Source: Rhodopseudomonas sp.
GTDB taxonomy: Bacteria > Pseudomonadota > Alphaproteobacteria > Rhizobiales > Xanthobacteraceae
Direction: 5' to 3'
NCBI RefSeq assembly: GCF_013377015.1
Contig: NZ_JACABA010000007.1
Location: forward strand, 62,001-126,000
DNA: 64,000 bases
Positions 57,504 to 64,000 of the stretch are shown piece after piece. A program made the position numbers and the translations under genes. A model generated the notes under the pieces. It was not told the origin of the DNA. It was given only the letters and a program-made list of their open reading frames with translations, and ran no database searches. The stretch's first letter is position 1, and every line of letters starts with the position of its first letter.

Positions 57504-58082
57504 ATGGCCAAAAAACCAACCGACGTTCAGGTCGCGAGCTTCGCCGACCATCACGTCATCACCCAGCCCAATCCGCTGCGCAAGGTGCTGCGCCGGATCG
57601 TCAACGACAAGGATCTCGACGATCCGGTGGCGCGCGCCGAACAGGCGCTGGCGTCGCTGTCCGGCGAATTCGGCAACTGGATGGCGATCGAATGCGAGCG
57701 GCTCGGCGCCGCCCACGCCGCGATCATCAAGGACGGCGCGAGCGACACGGCGCGCGACGAGCTGTTCCGCGCCGCTCACGACATCAAGGGCGACGCCGCC
57801 ACCTTCGGCTTCCCCTACGCCGCCGTCGCCGCCGAAAGCCTGTGCCGGGTGATCGAACACGCGCCCGACCTCGCCCGCGTGCCCGAGGAACTGATCGCCA
57901 ACCACGTCAAGGCGATTCACGCCATCGTCCGCGCCCGCGCCAATACCGAGAACACCGGCGTCGAGCGCGAATTGAACCGCCGGCTGCGGTTGGTCGCCGA
58001 CGAATATCTCGCCGCCGTCAACAAGGACCGCCCCGAGCATCTCGAAGCGATCCTGGCGCCGAGCATCGTGCCAGTGGAATAG
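57504..58082 (+). CDS. Hpt domain-containing protein
   Basis: 192 aa helical bundle. The phospho-accepting His is H92 in AAHDIKGDAATFG. Long extensions on both sides. Accepts and passes phosphoryl groups, presumably with the receiver encoded just upstream. No histidine kinase is in this locus. Confidence 0.9.
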   Translation: MAKKPTDVQVASFADHHVITQPNPLRKVLRRIVNDKDLDDPVARAEQALASLSGEFGNWMAIECERLGAAHAAIIKDGASDTARDELFRAAHDIKGDAATFGFPYAAVAAESLCRVIEHAPDLARVPEELIANHVKAIHAIVRARANTENTGVERELNRRLRLVADEYLAAVNKDRPEHLEAILAPSIVPVE

Positions 58083-58113
58083 CCGGGCCCTCCAAGCGGA
58101 CACCATCACGATC

Positions 58114-58158
58114 GTCATTCCGGGGCGCGAGCCGTCAGGCGAGCGACCCCGGAATGAC
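58114..58158. repeat. Short palindrome of the ATTCCGGGGCGCG family
   Basis: GTCATTCCGGGGCGCGAGC and GCGACCCCGGAATGAC pair around a short loop; compare 35561. Between convergent genes; may terminate. Confidence 0.7.
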
Positions 58159-58214
58159 GACGGTATTGGTTGGACGCGTGGTGGAGACTCAGTTGCGTGC
58201 AAGCAACTAACAGC

Positions 58215-59387
58215 TCACGCCGCGATCAGATCGTCCCTCGCCGAGACGACGTCGTCGGCCATCAGCTCGTCGCAGAACAGGCTGGCCTCTTCCCGCGCCG
58301 ATTCGGTGGCGAAGCGCCGCAGCAGGATCAGCAGCGGGCCGGCGGTATCGGCGCTGGTCTCGCAGCGCGTCAGCACCCGCTCGACCATGCGGCGGCGCAG
58401 CCGCGCGGCGCCGTTCACGGTGCCGATGAAACCGATCTCGTGCGCGGCCTCAAGCGCGGCGCGGAATGCCGGATGCGTCGACTCCGGCAGGCCGGCGCGC
58501 GACAACAGCGCGGTCAGGCTTGCGCCGCCGCGATCGTCCAGCAGCGCCGAGACCCGCGCCAGCGGCAGCCCCGACAATTCCACCAGCGACTGTTCGAACA
58601 GCTCCATATTGCCAGACAGCAGCGCGCGCAGGATCAGCCCCGCGGTCAATTGCTCGGTGGCGCGCAGATGCCGCATCAGATCGCGCATGTCGTCGCCGCG
58701 CGAGCGCGCCGCGATGTTGACGGTGGAGCGGTCGAGCGCCTCGCCGACCGCGCGCGCGGCGCGGTCCGGGCTGAGCCAGCGCCGCGCCACGACAAACTGC
58801 GCCAGCGTGTCGGACAGTTTGGCGATCAGCGTCAGCCGCGTTGCGGCGGGCAGATCTTCCAACACCAGCATCGACTCGCGGATCGCGGCGAGATGGCCGT
58901 GGCGCTCGACGATGCGGTCCCAAGAAAACGGCGCCAATTCGGCGTGCGGATTCTCAATCAGTTCGAGCGCCGAGGACGGCGAGCCGACTTCGGCGATCGC
59001 CGCGCAAACTGAAGCCGGCAGAGTGGCGCGGCGCGCGATCGCGCATTGCGCGGCACAATCGCCGGTGGCGACGATGTCGACCAGGTCAGCGTCGACCAGC
59101 AGCGGGGAATGTTCGAGCACCGGCAGCGCCACCGAATTCTGGTCGGTCGACAGCGCACGAATGATGGCTGCTGGGGCGTATGAGCTGCGTGCGAACACTT
59201 CGGCCATCGCCTGCCGCACCAGCGGCGAGCCATCGTCGAGCAGCATCAACAGCGCGCCTTCGGCGGCGGCGCGATCGTCCGCGGTGAGATCGGAAACCAG
59301 CCAGGCCCGCGCCAGCGAGCGCGTGGCCTCCGCCCGTTCGCTGGCGGGCGCGTTTCGAATCCAACTGATGAACTGCCGAACGATCAT
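58215..59387 (-). CDS. DUF2336 domain-containing protein
   Basis: 390-aa all-helical protein of the alphaproteobacterial DUF2336 family, with HEAT-like repeats, e.g. LLMLLDDGSPLVRQAMAEVF. Function unknown, often found near two-component and chemotaxis-like genes, as here. No signal peptide or membrane helix. Confidence 0.88.
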   Translation of the reverse strand: MIVRQFISWIRNAPASERAEATRSLARAWLVSDLTADDRAAAEGALLMLLDDGSPLVRQAMAEVFARSSYAPAAIIRALSTDQNSVALPVLEHSPLLVDADLVDIVATGDCAAQCAIARRATLPASVCAAIAEVGSPSSALELIENPHAELAPFSWDRIVERHGHLAAIRESMLVLEDLPAATRLTLIAKLSDTLAQFVVARRWLSPDRAARAVGEALDRSTVNIAARSRGDDMRDLMRHLRATEQLTAGLILRALLSGNMELFEQSLVELSGLPLARVSALLDDRGGASLTALLSRAGLPESTHPAFRAALEAAHEIGFIGTVNGAARLRRRMVERVLTRCETSADTAGPLLILLRRFATESAREEASLFCDELMADDVVSARDDLIAA

Positions 59388-59876
59388 GGTTTAGCCGGCT
59401 TACGCAACATAGATCGACACCGTGACGCGGTGCCACTGTCAGACAAAATAAACCACGACGCTTAACAAAGGGTTCACCATAACTGGTTGGCTTTGTTGAC
59501 GTTTCATTAACGAGGAAAACTCCCCGGCAGAACCTGCGAACTACCTGCGCCGAATTCACTGGGCGTCGCGGTTTGTCGCCGGGCGGAACATGCTCCTGCA
59601 AGACGCGCTCACCGCCCTACGGATGGCGTCGGGCTTCTCAGAGCGCGCCAGCGACGCGGTCACCAGACCTGATGTGCGACGACATCACGGCGAATTCGCA
59701 AGCATCGCCGGTCCGCGCCCTCGCGGCTGCATCGAACTGATCCAGCCCGCTCTCGCAAATGCCGCGCGACCGACTATGGCCGTCCAGCGCAGGTTTTTGC
59801 CGCTCTTGCGAAATTAGTTTGAAAGCATTTCGATGGTAGTTTCTTCCCACAACAGACTTATTGCGGGCAGGTTCGA
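59388..59876. other. Intergenic region
   Basis: 489 bases between divergent genes. A 75-codon open frame at 59590-59817 has no coding character. AT-rich stretch around 59450-59520 is the likely promoter area of the DUF2336 gene. I see no repeats or RNA gene. Confidence 0.5.
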
Positions 59877-61112
59877 ATGTCGTACGCGCCTTTGAGCCTT
59901 GTGACCGTCGAAGCATATATGGACTTGCCGCGGAAGCGGGCGATCACCTTTCCGGCTGAAATCGAGCGGCAGTTCGAGGCAGATACCAACGCCAATCGAT
60001 GCCGGCGCCTGACCATCGGAATCCTGGTCTCGGCGGTGCTGTATAATTTCTTTCTGATCGCTGACTGGCTTCTGGTGCCGGACGCGCTGCGGTTGGCGTC
60101 GTGGCTGCATTTCGCGGTGGTGACGCCCTGGATGCTGATCGTCGCCTGGGCGATCTCCAGACGACCAAGGCCGGTCGTGCGCGAGTTTCTGGCCGCGAGC
60201 GTGCCAGTCCTCATCATTCTGCAGATCGATGCCGGCTTCGCGGTCACGACCAGCGACAGCGCAGCTCACTATCAGTACGTCGTGATCCCCACAATTCTCT
60301 ATACGAACGTCTCCCTGCATCGTCTGGCGTTTCGATTTGCCCGGATCGTCACGGCGATCATCCTGCTGTGCCATACCGCGCTGGTGCTGTCCGTTAGTTA
60401 CCTCCCGGGGGGAGTCGCAGCCATGATCCTGGTGCAAATTGCAATCTGCGCCTACATCACGCTGGTTGCGAATTTCACGATGGAGCGCGATCTGCGCCGG
60501 GCCTATCTCTATGCGTTGAGGGATCGCCTGCGCCATGCCGAGGCAGACGCTGCGGCGAGACACGACACGCTGACAGGCTTGGCCAACAGGCACCATCTCG
60601 ACGAAGAGCTGCAAAAGCTCTGGGCAGCGCCGAACCATGCGACGTCCTATGCTTCCATCGTGATGCTCGACGTCGACCACTTCAAACGTCTCAACGACGG
60701 ATACGGGCACGGCGCCGGGGATCTCTGCCTGAAACGCATTGCCGCAATCCTGATCGCGAATTTGCGCGGCACCGACGATTGCGCCATTCGCTACGGCGGT
60801 GAGGAATTCCTGCTCTTGCTGCCGGGGCTACAGCTGGTCGACGCCATGCATGTTGCCGAGCGAATTCGCCAGGCCATCGAAGACGCGGCAATCCCGAACG
60901 AAGGCTCCAGCCTGGGTGGCGTGATCACAGCTAGCCTCGGCGTCGCCGCTTGTCACATCGGGGAGCTGTCAGCCAGCGAGCTGATCGATGCGGCCGATGC
61001 CGCGCTTTATGCCGCCAAGACCAAGGGGCGAAATCAGGTCTGGCCGCCATTGGCCAGCGCCGAGGCACGCACCGGCCAGCTGCTGTCGAGGTCGCCTGAC
61101 AATCGCGGCTGA
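59877..61112 (+). CDS. Diguanylate cyclase (membrane, GGDEF)
   Basis: 411 aa. Six hydrophobic segments (about 46-200) form the membrane sensor; GGDEF domain about 225-395 with active-site GGEEF (307-311), so c-di-GMP synthesis is predicted. The RxxD inhibitory site is not canonical: R297-x-x-D300 lies one residue further from GGEEF than usual. Start ATG 59877 with GCAGG upstream. Confidence 0.9.
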   Translation: MSYAPLSLVTVEAYMDLPRKRAITFPAEIERQFEADTNANRCRRLTIGILVSAVLYNFFLIADWLLVPDALRLASWLHFAVVTPWMLIVAWAISRRPRPVVREFLAASVPVLIILQIDAGFAVTTSDSAAHYQYVVIPTILYTNVSLHRLAFRFARIVTAIILLCHTALVLSVSYLPGGVAAMILVQIAICAYITLVANFTMERDLRRAYLYALRDRLRHAEADAAARHDTLTGLANRHHLDEELQKLWAAPNHATSYASIVMLDVDHFKRLNDGYGHGAGDLCLKRIAAILIANLRGTDDCAIRYGGEEFLLLLPGLQLVDAMHVAERIRQAIEDAAIPNEGSSLGGVITASLGVAACHIGELSASELIDAADAALYAAKTKGRNQVWPPLASAEARTGQLLSRSPDNRG

Positions 61113-61132
61113 GCCGGCGCCCCCGCGGCAGG

Positions 61133-62209
61133 TCAGCTGCTGAAGGTGCCGGCGCGGTCGCTGAACAGGTCGAGCGTGGTCGGCGGGCGCACCGTCGGCG
61201 TCGTGGTCGGCAGCGACGTCGCGGAGGTCGCGGCGTTGCCGCTGACCCACAGGTCGCGCACCGCCGGCGACACCGGCTCGGCGCGGTCGCCACCGAGAAA
61301 CAGGGTGCGGAACATCGGCTCGCTTTGCGGCGTGGTCTGCAATGACGCGGTTTGCAGCGGCGCGGTGCGCGGCGTGCTGAATTGCGGCGGCGCGGTCGCG
61401 GCCGCGGGGTTCGCCGCATTGGTCGACGCGCTCGCCGCGGTCACGTTGCGGACATCGGGAAAGCTCGACAGATAGGCGGCGTTGTCGATCGGCGCGGCGG
61501 AGGCCACTGCCACGCTGGCGGCCGCGCCGCCGACCGAGGCCATCGCGGTCTGCGTCGCCTTCGACTGCGCGGCGGCGTCGTAACGCGACGACAGCTCGGC
61601 ATAGACCCCCGAGACGCTGCGCGCGGCGCCGCTGCGATCGTAGAAGATCGACCGGTTCGCCGCCGCGGCGCTGGGGAACTGCGCCGCCGCGGAGGCGTTC
61701 GGCGTGTCGACCGCGGCGTTGATCAGCTTCGAAGCCCCGCCGACGCCCATGAAATGCGCCATATAGAGTTCGGCGTCGGTCGGCCGTCGCCCAATATTGC
61801 CGGTCAGCTTGAAGCTGTTGGACTGGGTCAGCACGCCGGCCATCGCCGAGGCGGCGGCCGGATCGTCGCGCAGCTTCATGATCTCGGCCTTCGCCGTCGG
61901 ATCGCTGACCGAATAGCTGCCGGAGGATGATTTCGAGATCGCGTCGGCATACTGGCCGTAGCCGAGCGCGGAGCCGGCTTCCTTGACGGTACCGAGCCAG
62001 GTCTGGTCGATGAATTGAAACAGCCCGCGCGCCGATGAAGTCGAGGCCTTGGCGGACGGATTGAAGTTGGATTCCATCTTCGCGGTGGTCAGCAGATATT
62101 CGAAGCTGGCGCCGGTCGAGCCCGCGGCCTGCTTGATCGCGCCGGCGATTTTCGTCCGCGACGAATCGAGCGCTGTTGCCGATGAGGTGCTCGACGCGTC
62201 GACCGACAT
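61133..62209 (-). CDS. Lytic transglycosylase (SLT domain)
   Basis: 358 aa. SLT domain about 25-80 with catalytic Glu46 in AKMESNFNP and ARGLFQFIDQTWLG; the rest is Ala/Ser/Thr-rich and probably disordered, including PTTTPTVRPPTT. Cleaves peptidoglycan. No classical signal peptide at this start, like flagellum-associated transglycosylases in alphaproteobacteria. Confidence 0.88.
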   Translation of the reverse strand: MSVDASSTSSATALDSSRTKIAGAIKQAAGSTGASFEYLLTTAKMESNFNPSAKASTSSARGLFQFIDQTWLGTVKEAGSALGYGQYADAISKSSSGSYSVSDPTAKAEIMKLRDDPAAASAMAGVLTQSNSFKLTGNIGRRPTDAELYMAHFMGVGGASKLINAAVDTPNASAAAQFPSAAAANRSIFYDRSGAARSVSGVYAELSSRYDAAAQSKATQTAMASVGGAAASVAVASAAPIDNAAYLSSFPDVRNVTAASASTNAANPAAATAPPQFSTPRTAPLQTASLQTTPQSEPMFRTLFLGGDRAEPVSPAVRDLWVSGNAATSATSLPTTTPTVRPPTTLDLFSDRAGTFSS

Positions 62210-62426
62210 GGTTTGGAGCCCCGCTCCCGGCGAAATCGCCGCTCCAGGCGCCGACAGCAGCGCCCCTGTTTCCGCGACCCTGGACGATCATGGTTAATCC
62301 GGCGTTAACGAATTCGCCCTACCCGAGCGTGGCCGCGGGCGCGCATCGTTTCCAGGGCGTTAACTTTCGCTTGTTTCTATGCGTTGCCATCGGCGCTGAT
62401 TCCATCGCTCGGCCACGGAGGTAGCC

Positions 62427-63107
62427 ATGACCGCGATCGCTGCCAATCCATCGAATCCAGCCGTGACCACCCTGCTCGCCGGCATCGCCACCGGTTCGAG
62501 CGGATCCGCCGACGCCAAGCCGAAGGATTCGCCGGCGGGCCAGCCGACCGACAGCGTCGAATTGTCCGACCGCGCCAAGGCGATCCTCGCCAAGGCCGCC
62601 GCCGACAAGGCCGCCACCGCGGACCTGACGCTGTCATTCGACGAGATTCTGCAAAAGCGCTCCGACGCGCTGGCCAGCAAGCTGACTGACGCATTCAAGG
62701 GCCTCAACGTCAATCTCGACGACGCCGTCCGGTTGCAGGTCGACAAATTCGGCAACGTCACCACCGAAGGGCCGTGGAAAAAGAAGATCGAAAAGCTGTT
62801 CGCCGACGATCCCGAGCTTGCCAAGGAGTTCAAGGCGGTCGCCGGGCTGAGCGCGCTGAAGGCGGCCAACACCGCGCTCGAGCTCTACAACAAAGACAAA
62901 GGCGCGAGCGCCGGCAGCAAGCAGCAACAACAGGCCTGGACCCAGTACAATATCCGCTCGATCAACATCCAGACGCTGTCCGGCGTGCTGAGCCTGAAGG
63001 ACGGCAATCTGCGCTCGGCCGCGGTGGACTATATCGACACCATCGCCGACCCCCACGGCGACGGCACCATTGCATCGCAAAAGAACATCGCCGACCGGCT
63101 GGCGTGA
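62427..63107 (+). CDS. Conserved hypothetical protein (flagellum-adjacent type)
   Basis: 226 aa. Disordered N-terminus with DSVELSDRAKAILAKAAADK, then helical part with VNLDDAVRLQVDKFGNV and SLKDGNLRSAAVDYID. Composition resembles alphaproteobacterial flagellar-locus hypotheticals (inference). Divergent from the lytic transglycosylase. Confidence 0.72.
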   Translation: MTAIAANPSNPAVTTLLAGIATGSSGSADAKPKDSPAGQPTDSVELSDRAKAILAKAAADKAATADLTLSFDEILQKRSDALASKLTDAFKGLNVNLDDAVRLQVDKFGNVTTEGPWKKKIEKLFADDPELAKEFKAVAGLSALKAANTALELYNKDKGASAGSKQQQQAWTQYNIRSINIQTLSGVLSLKDGNLRSAAVDYIDTIADPHGDGTIASQKNIADRLA

Positions 63108-63138
63108 ACGGCGTGACGACGCTCACGCCCTACCTGCT

Positions 63139-63579
63139 TCAGCGATATACCTTGGCCGGATCGAACAGCCGCTCGGCGTCGACCGGAGTCAGCAGCGCCT
63201 GGCCTTCGCCATCGCGGTCGATGCGGCGATAGAAGCAGGATTTACGGCCGGTGTGACACGCCGCGCCATGCTGCTCGACCCTGATCCAGACTGCGTCCTG
63301 ATCGCAATCGACCCGCATCTCGACCACGCGCTGGACCTGGCCGGAGCTCTCGCCCTTGCGCCACAATTTTGCACGCGAGCGGCTGAAGTACCAGGCCTCG
63401 CCGCTGTCGATGGTCTTCTTCAGCGCCTCGGCGTTCATATGCGCGACCATCAGCACCTCGCCGCTCATGGCGTCGGTGGCGACGCAGGTGACGAGGCCGG
63501 CCGCGTCGAATTTCGGACGCAGCGCGAGGCCTTCCTCAACGTTGTCGATGGTCGGTGGTGAAGACGCGGACGTGGACAC
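63139..63579 (-). CDS. hisI: Phosphoribosyl-AMP cyclohydrolase HisI
   Basis: 146-aa enzyme of the third step of histidine biosynthesis. Zn and Mg sites visible: [12 protein letters not shown] and [15 protein letters not shown]. No HisE domain fused. GTG 63579 has GAGGGA six bases upstream, which decides the start; the longer open frame runs into folE. 29 bases after folE. Confidence 0.93.
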   Translation of the reverse strand: MSTSASSPPTIDNVEEGLALRPKFDAAGLVTCVATDAMSGEVLMVAHMNAEALKKTIDSGEAWYFSRSRAKLWRKGESSGQVQRVVEMRVDCDQDAVWIRVEQHGAACHTGRKSCFYRRIDRDGEGQALLTPVDAERLFDPAKVYR

Positions 63580-63608
63580 GGCCAATCCCTCGCGATTTGT
63601 GGCGAGGG

Positions 63609-64000
63609 CTAGCCGCGCCCTCGGATCATCGACATGAACCGCGCCTGCTCCGCCGGATTGTCGCGGAACATGCCGGTGTAGCGGCTGGTGAAGGTGGTGG
63701 CGCCCTGCTTGCCGATGCCGCGCACCGACATGCAGGTGTGCTCGGCCTCGATCATCACCGCGACGCCGCGCGGCTTCAGCACCTCGTCGACCGCGGCGGC
63801 GATCTGCGCGGTGAGATGCTCCTGGGTCTGCAGCCGGCGACCGAAGATGTCGACCAGCCGCGCCAGCTTCGACAGCCCCACCACCCGCTCGACCGGCGTA
63901 TAGGCGATATGCGCCTTGCCGTAGAACGGCATCACGTGGTGTTCGCAATGCGAGGTGAAGCTGATGTCGCGGACCAGCACGAAATCGTCATAGCCGGCGG
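63609..64000 (-). CDS. folE: GTP cyclohydrolase I FolE (5' part outside window)
   Basis: C-terminal 130 codons of GTP cyclohydrolase I, first step of folate biosynthesis. Zinc ligands in [12 protein letters not shown] and [15 protein letters not shown]. The gene continues past position 64000. Co-directional with hisI. Confidence 0.94.
   Translation of the reverse strand, partial: AGYDDFVLVRDISFTSHCEHHVMPFYGKAHIAYTPVERVVGLSKLARLVDIFGRRLQTQEHLTAQIAAAVDEVLKPRGVAVMIEAEHTCMSVRGIGKQGATTFTSRYTGMFRDNPAEQARFMSMIRGRG

Noticed and set aside
59590-59817. 75-codon frame before the diguanylate cyclase
   Set aside because: No coding signature and no ribosome site.

Overview
The window is high-GC, gene-dense chromosomal DNA from an alphaproteobacterium. 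It most resembles the Nitrobacteraceae (Bradyrhizobiaceae), and within them Rhodopseudomonas palustris. This rests on the gene families present (usg, UPF0178, DUF2336, Omp25/31-type outer membrane protein, Ftr-type iron uptake, form II CoxL-like protein), on a heat-shock promoter of the alphaproteobacterial type, and on several families of palindromic intergenic repeats typical of that group. No 16S rRNA or marker-gene search was possible, so the assignment is an inference.

Layout. 0.2-13.9 kb is metabolic: a molybdenum hydroxylase large subunit, a hotdog-fold protein, UPF0178, an ABC-F ATPase, a D-threonine-aldolase-like enzyme, an HI0933-like flavoprotein, a reverse-strand acyl/aromatic module (DsbA-type isomerase, quinone oxidoreductase, MaoC hydratase, SDR), a GST and a MetE C-domain protein. 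14.1-16.2 kb is a small accessory patch with an intact IS5-family transposase and a solitary substrate-binding protein of lower GC. 16.2-18.2 kb carries xanthine phosphoribosyltransferase and a CinA/MoCF protein. 18.4-22.7 kb carries ATP-grasp, alpha-E, transglutaminase and the Anbu proteasome-like peptidase. 23-30.5 kb is mixed (SDR, secreted hydrolase, nucleoside transporter, amidase, immunity-like protein, Crp/Fnr regulator, cupin, Usg). 30.6-33 kb is groES-groEL with a sigma-32-type promoter and CIRCE-like operators. 33-36 kb has an arsenate-reductase-type protein, an ArsR regulator facing an SDR, and a DUF2147 protein. 36.2-36.8 kb is a gene-free structured repeat. 36.9-41.2 kb has an aminoglycoside-phosphotransferase-like kinase, an acyl-CoA dehydrogenase, a divergent TetR regulator, a cysteine-cluster protein and tRNA-Gly. 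41.4-44.5 kb has glgX and a second transglutaminase-like protein. 44.7-48.4 kb has a small membrane protein behind an FNR/FixK-type box and the ftrABCD iron uptake operon. 48.6-55 kb has a hydrolase, tRNA-Tyr, rlmB, several small secreted proteins, tRNA-Thr, DUF2171 with tiny membrane ORFs, and an outer membrane protein. 55.2-64 kb has a TPR protein, NAD kinase, a receiver-Hpt-DUF2336 signalling group, a diguanylate cyclase, a lytic transglycosylase, hisI and a truncated folE.

How the genes work together. The clearest unconventional system is ATP-grasp / alpha-E / transglutaminase / Anbu. This is a known conserved association, predicted to make or attach a peptide and turn it over, but without an established substrate. 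The Ftr operon encodes a complete ferrous iron route: periplasmic P19, cupredoxin, FTR1 permease, and a membrane polyferredoxin. The kinase/acyl-CoA-dehydrogenase pair resembles a split form of ACAD10/11 (LvaA/LvaC logic for 4-hydroxyacyl-CoAs). Palindromic repeats have entered operons and, in at least two cases, supply the last codons of a protein.
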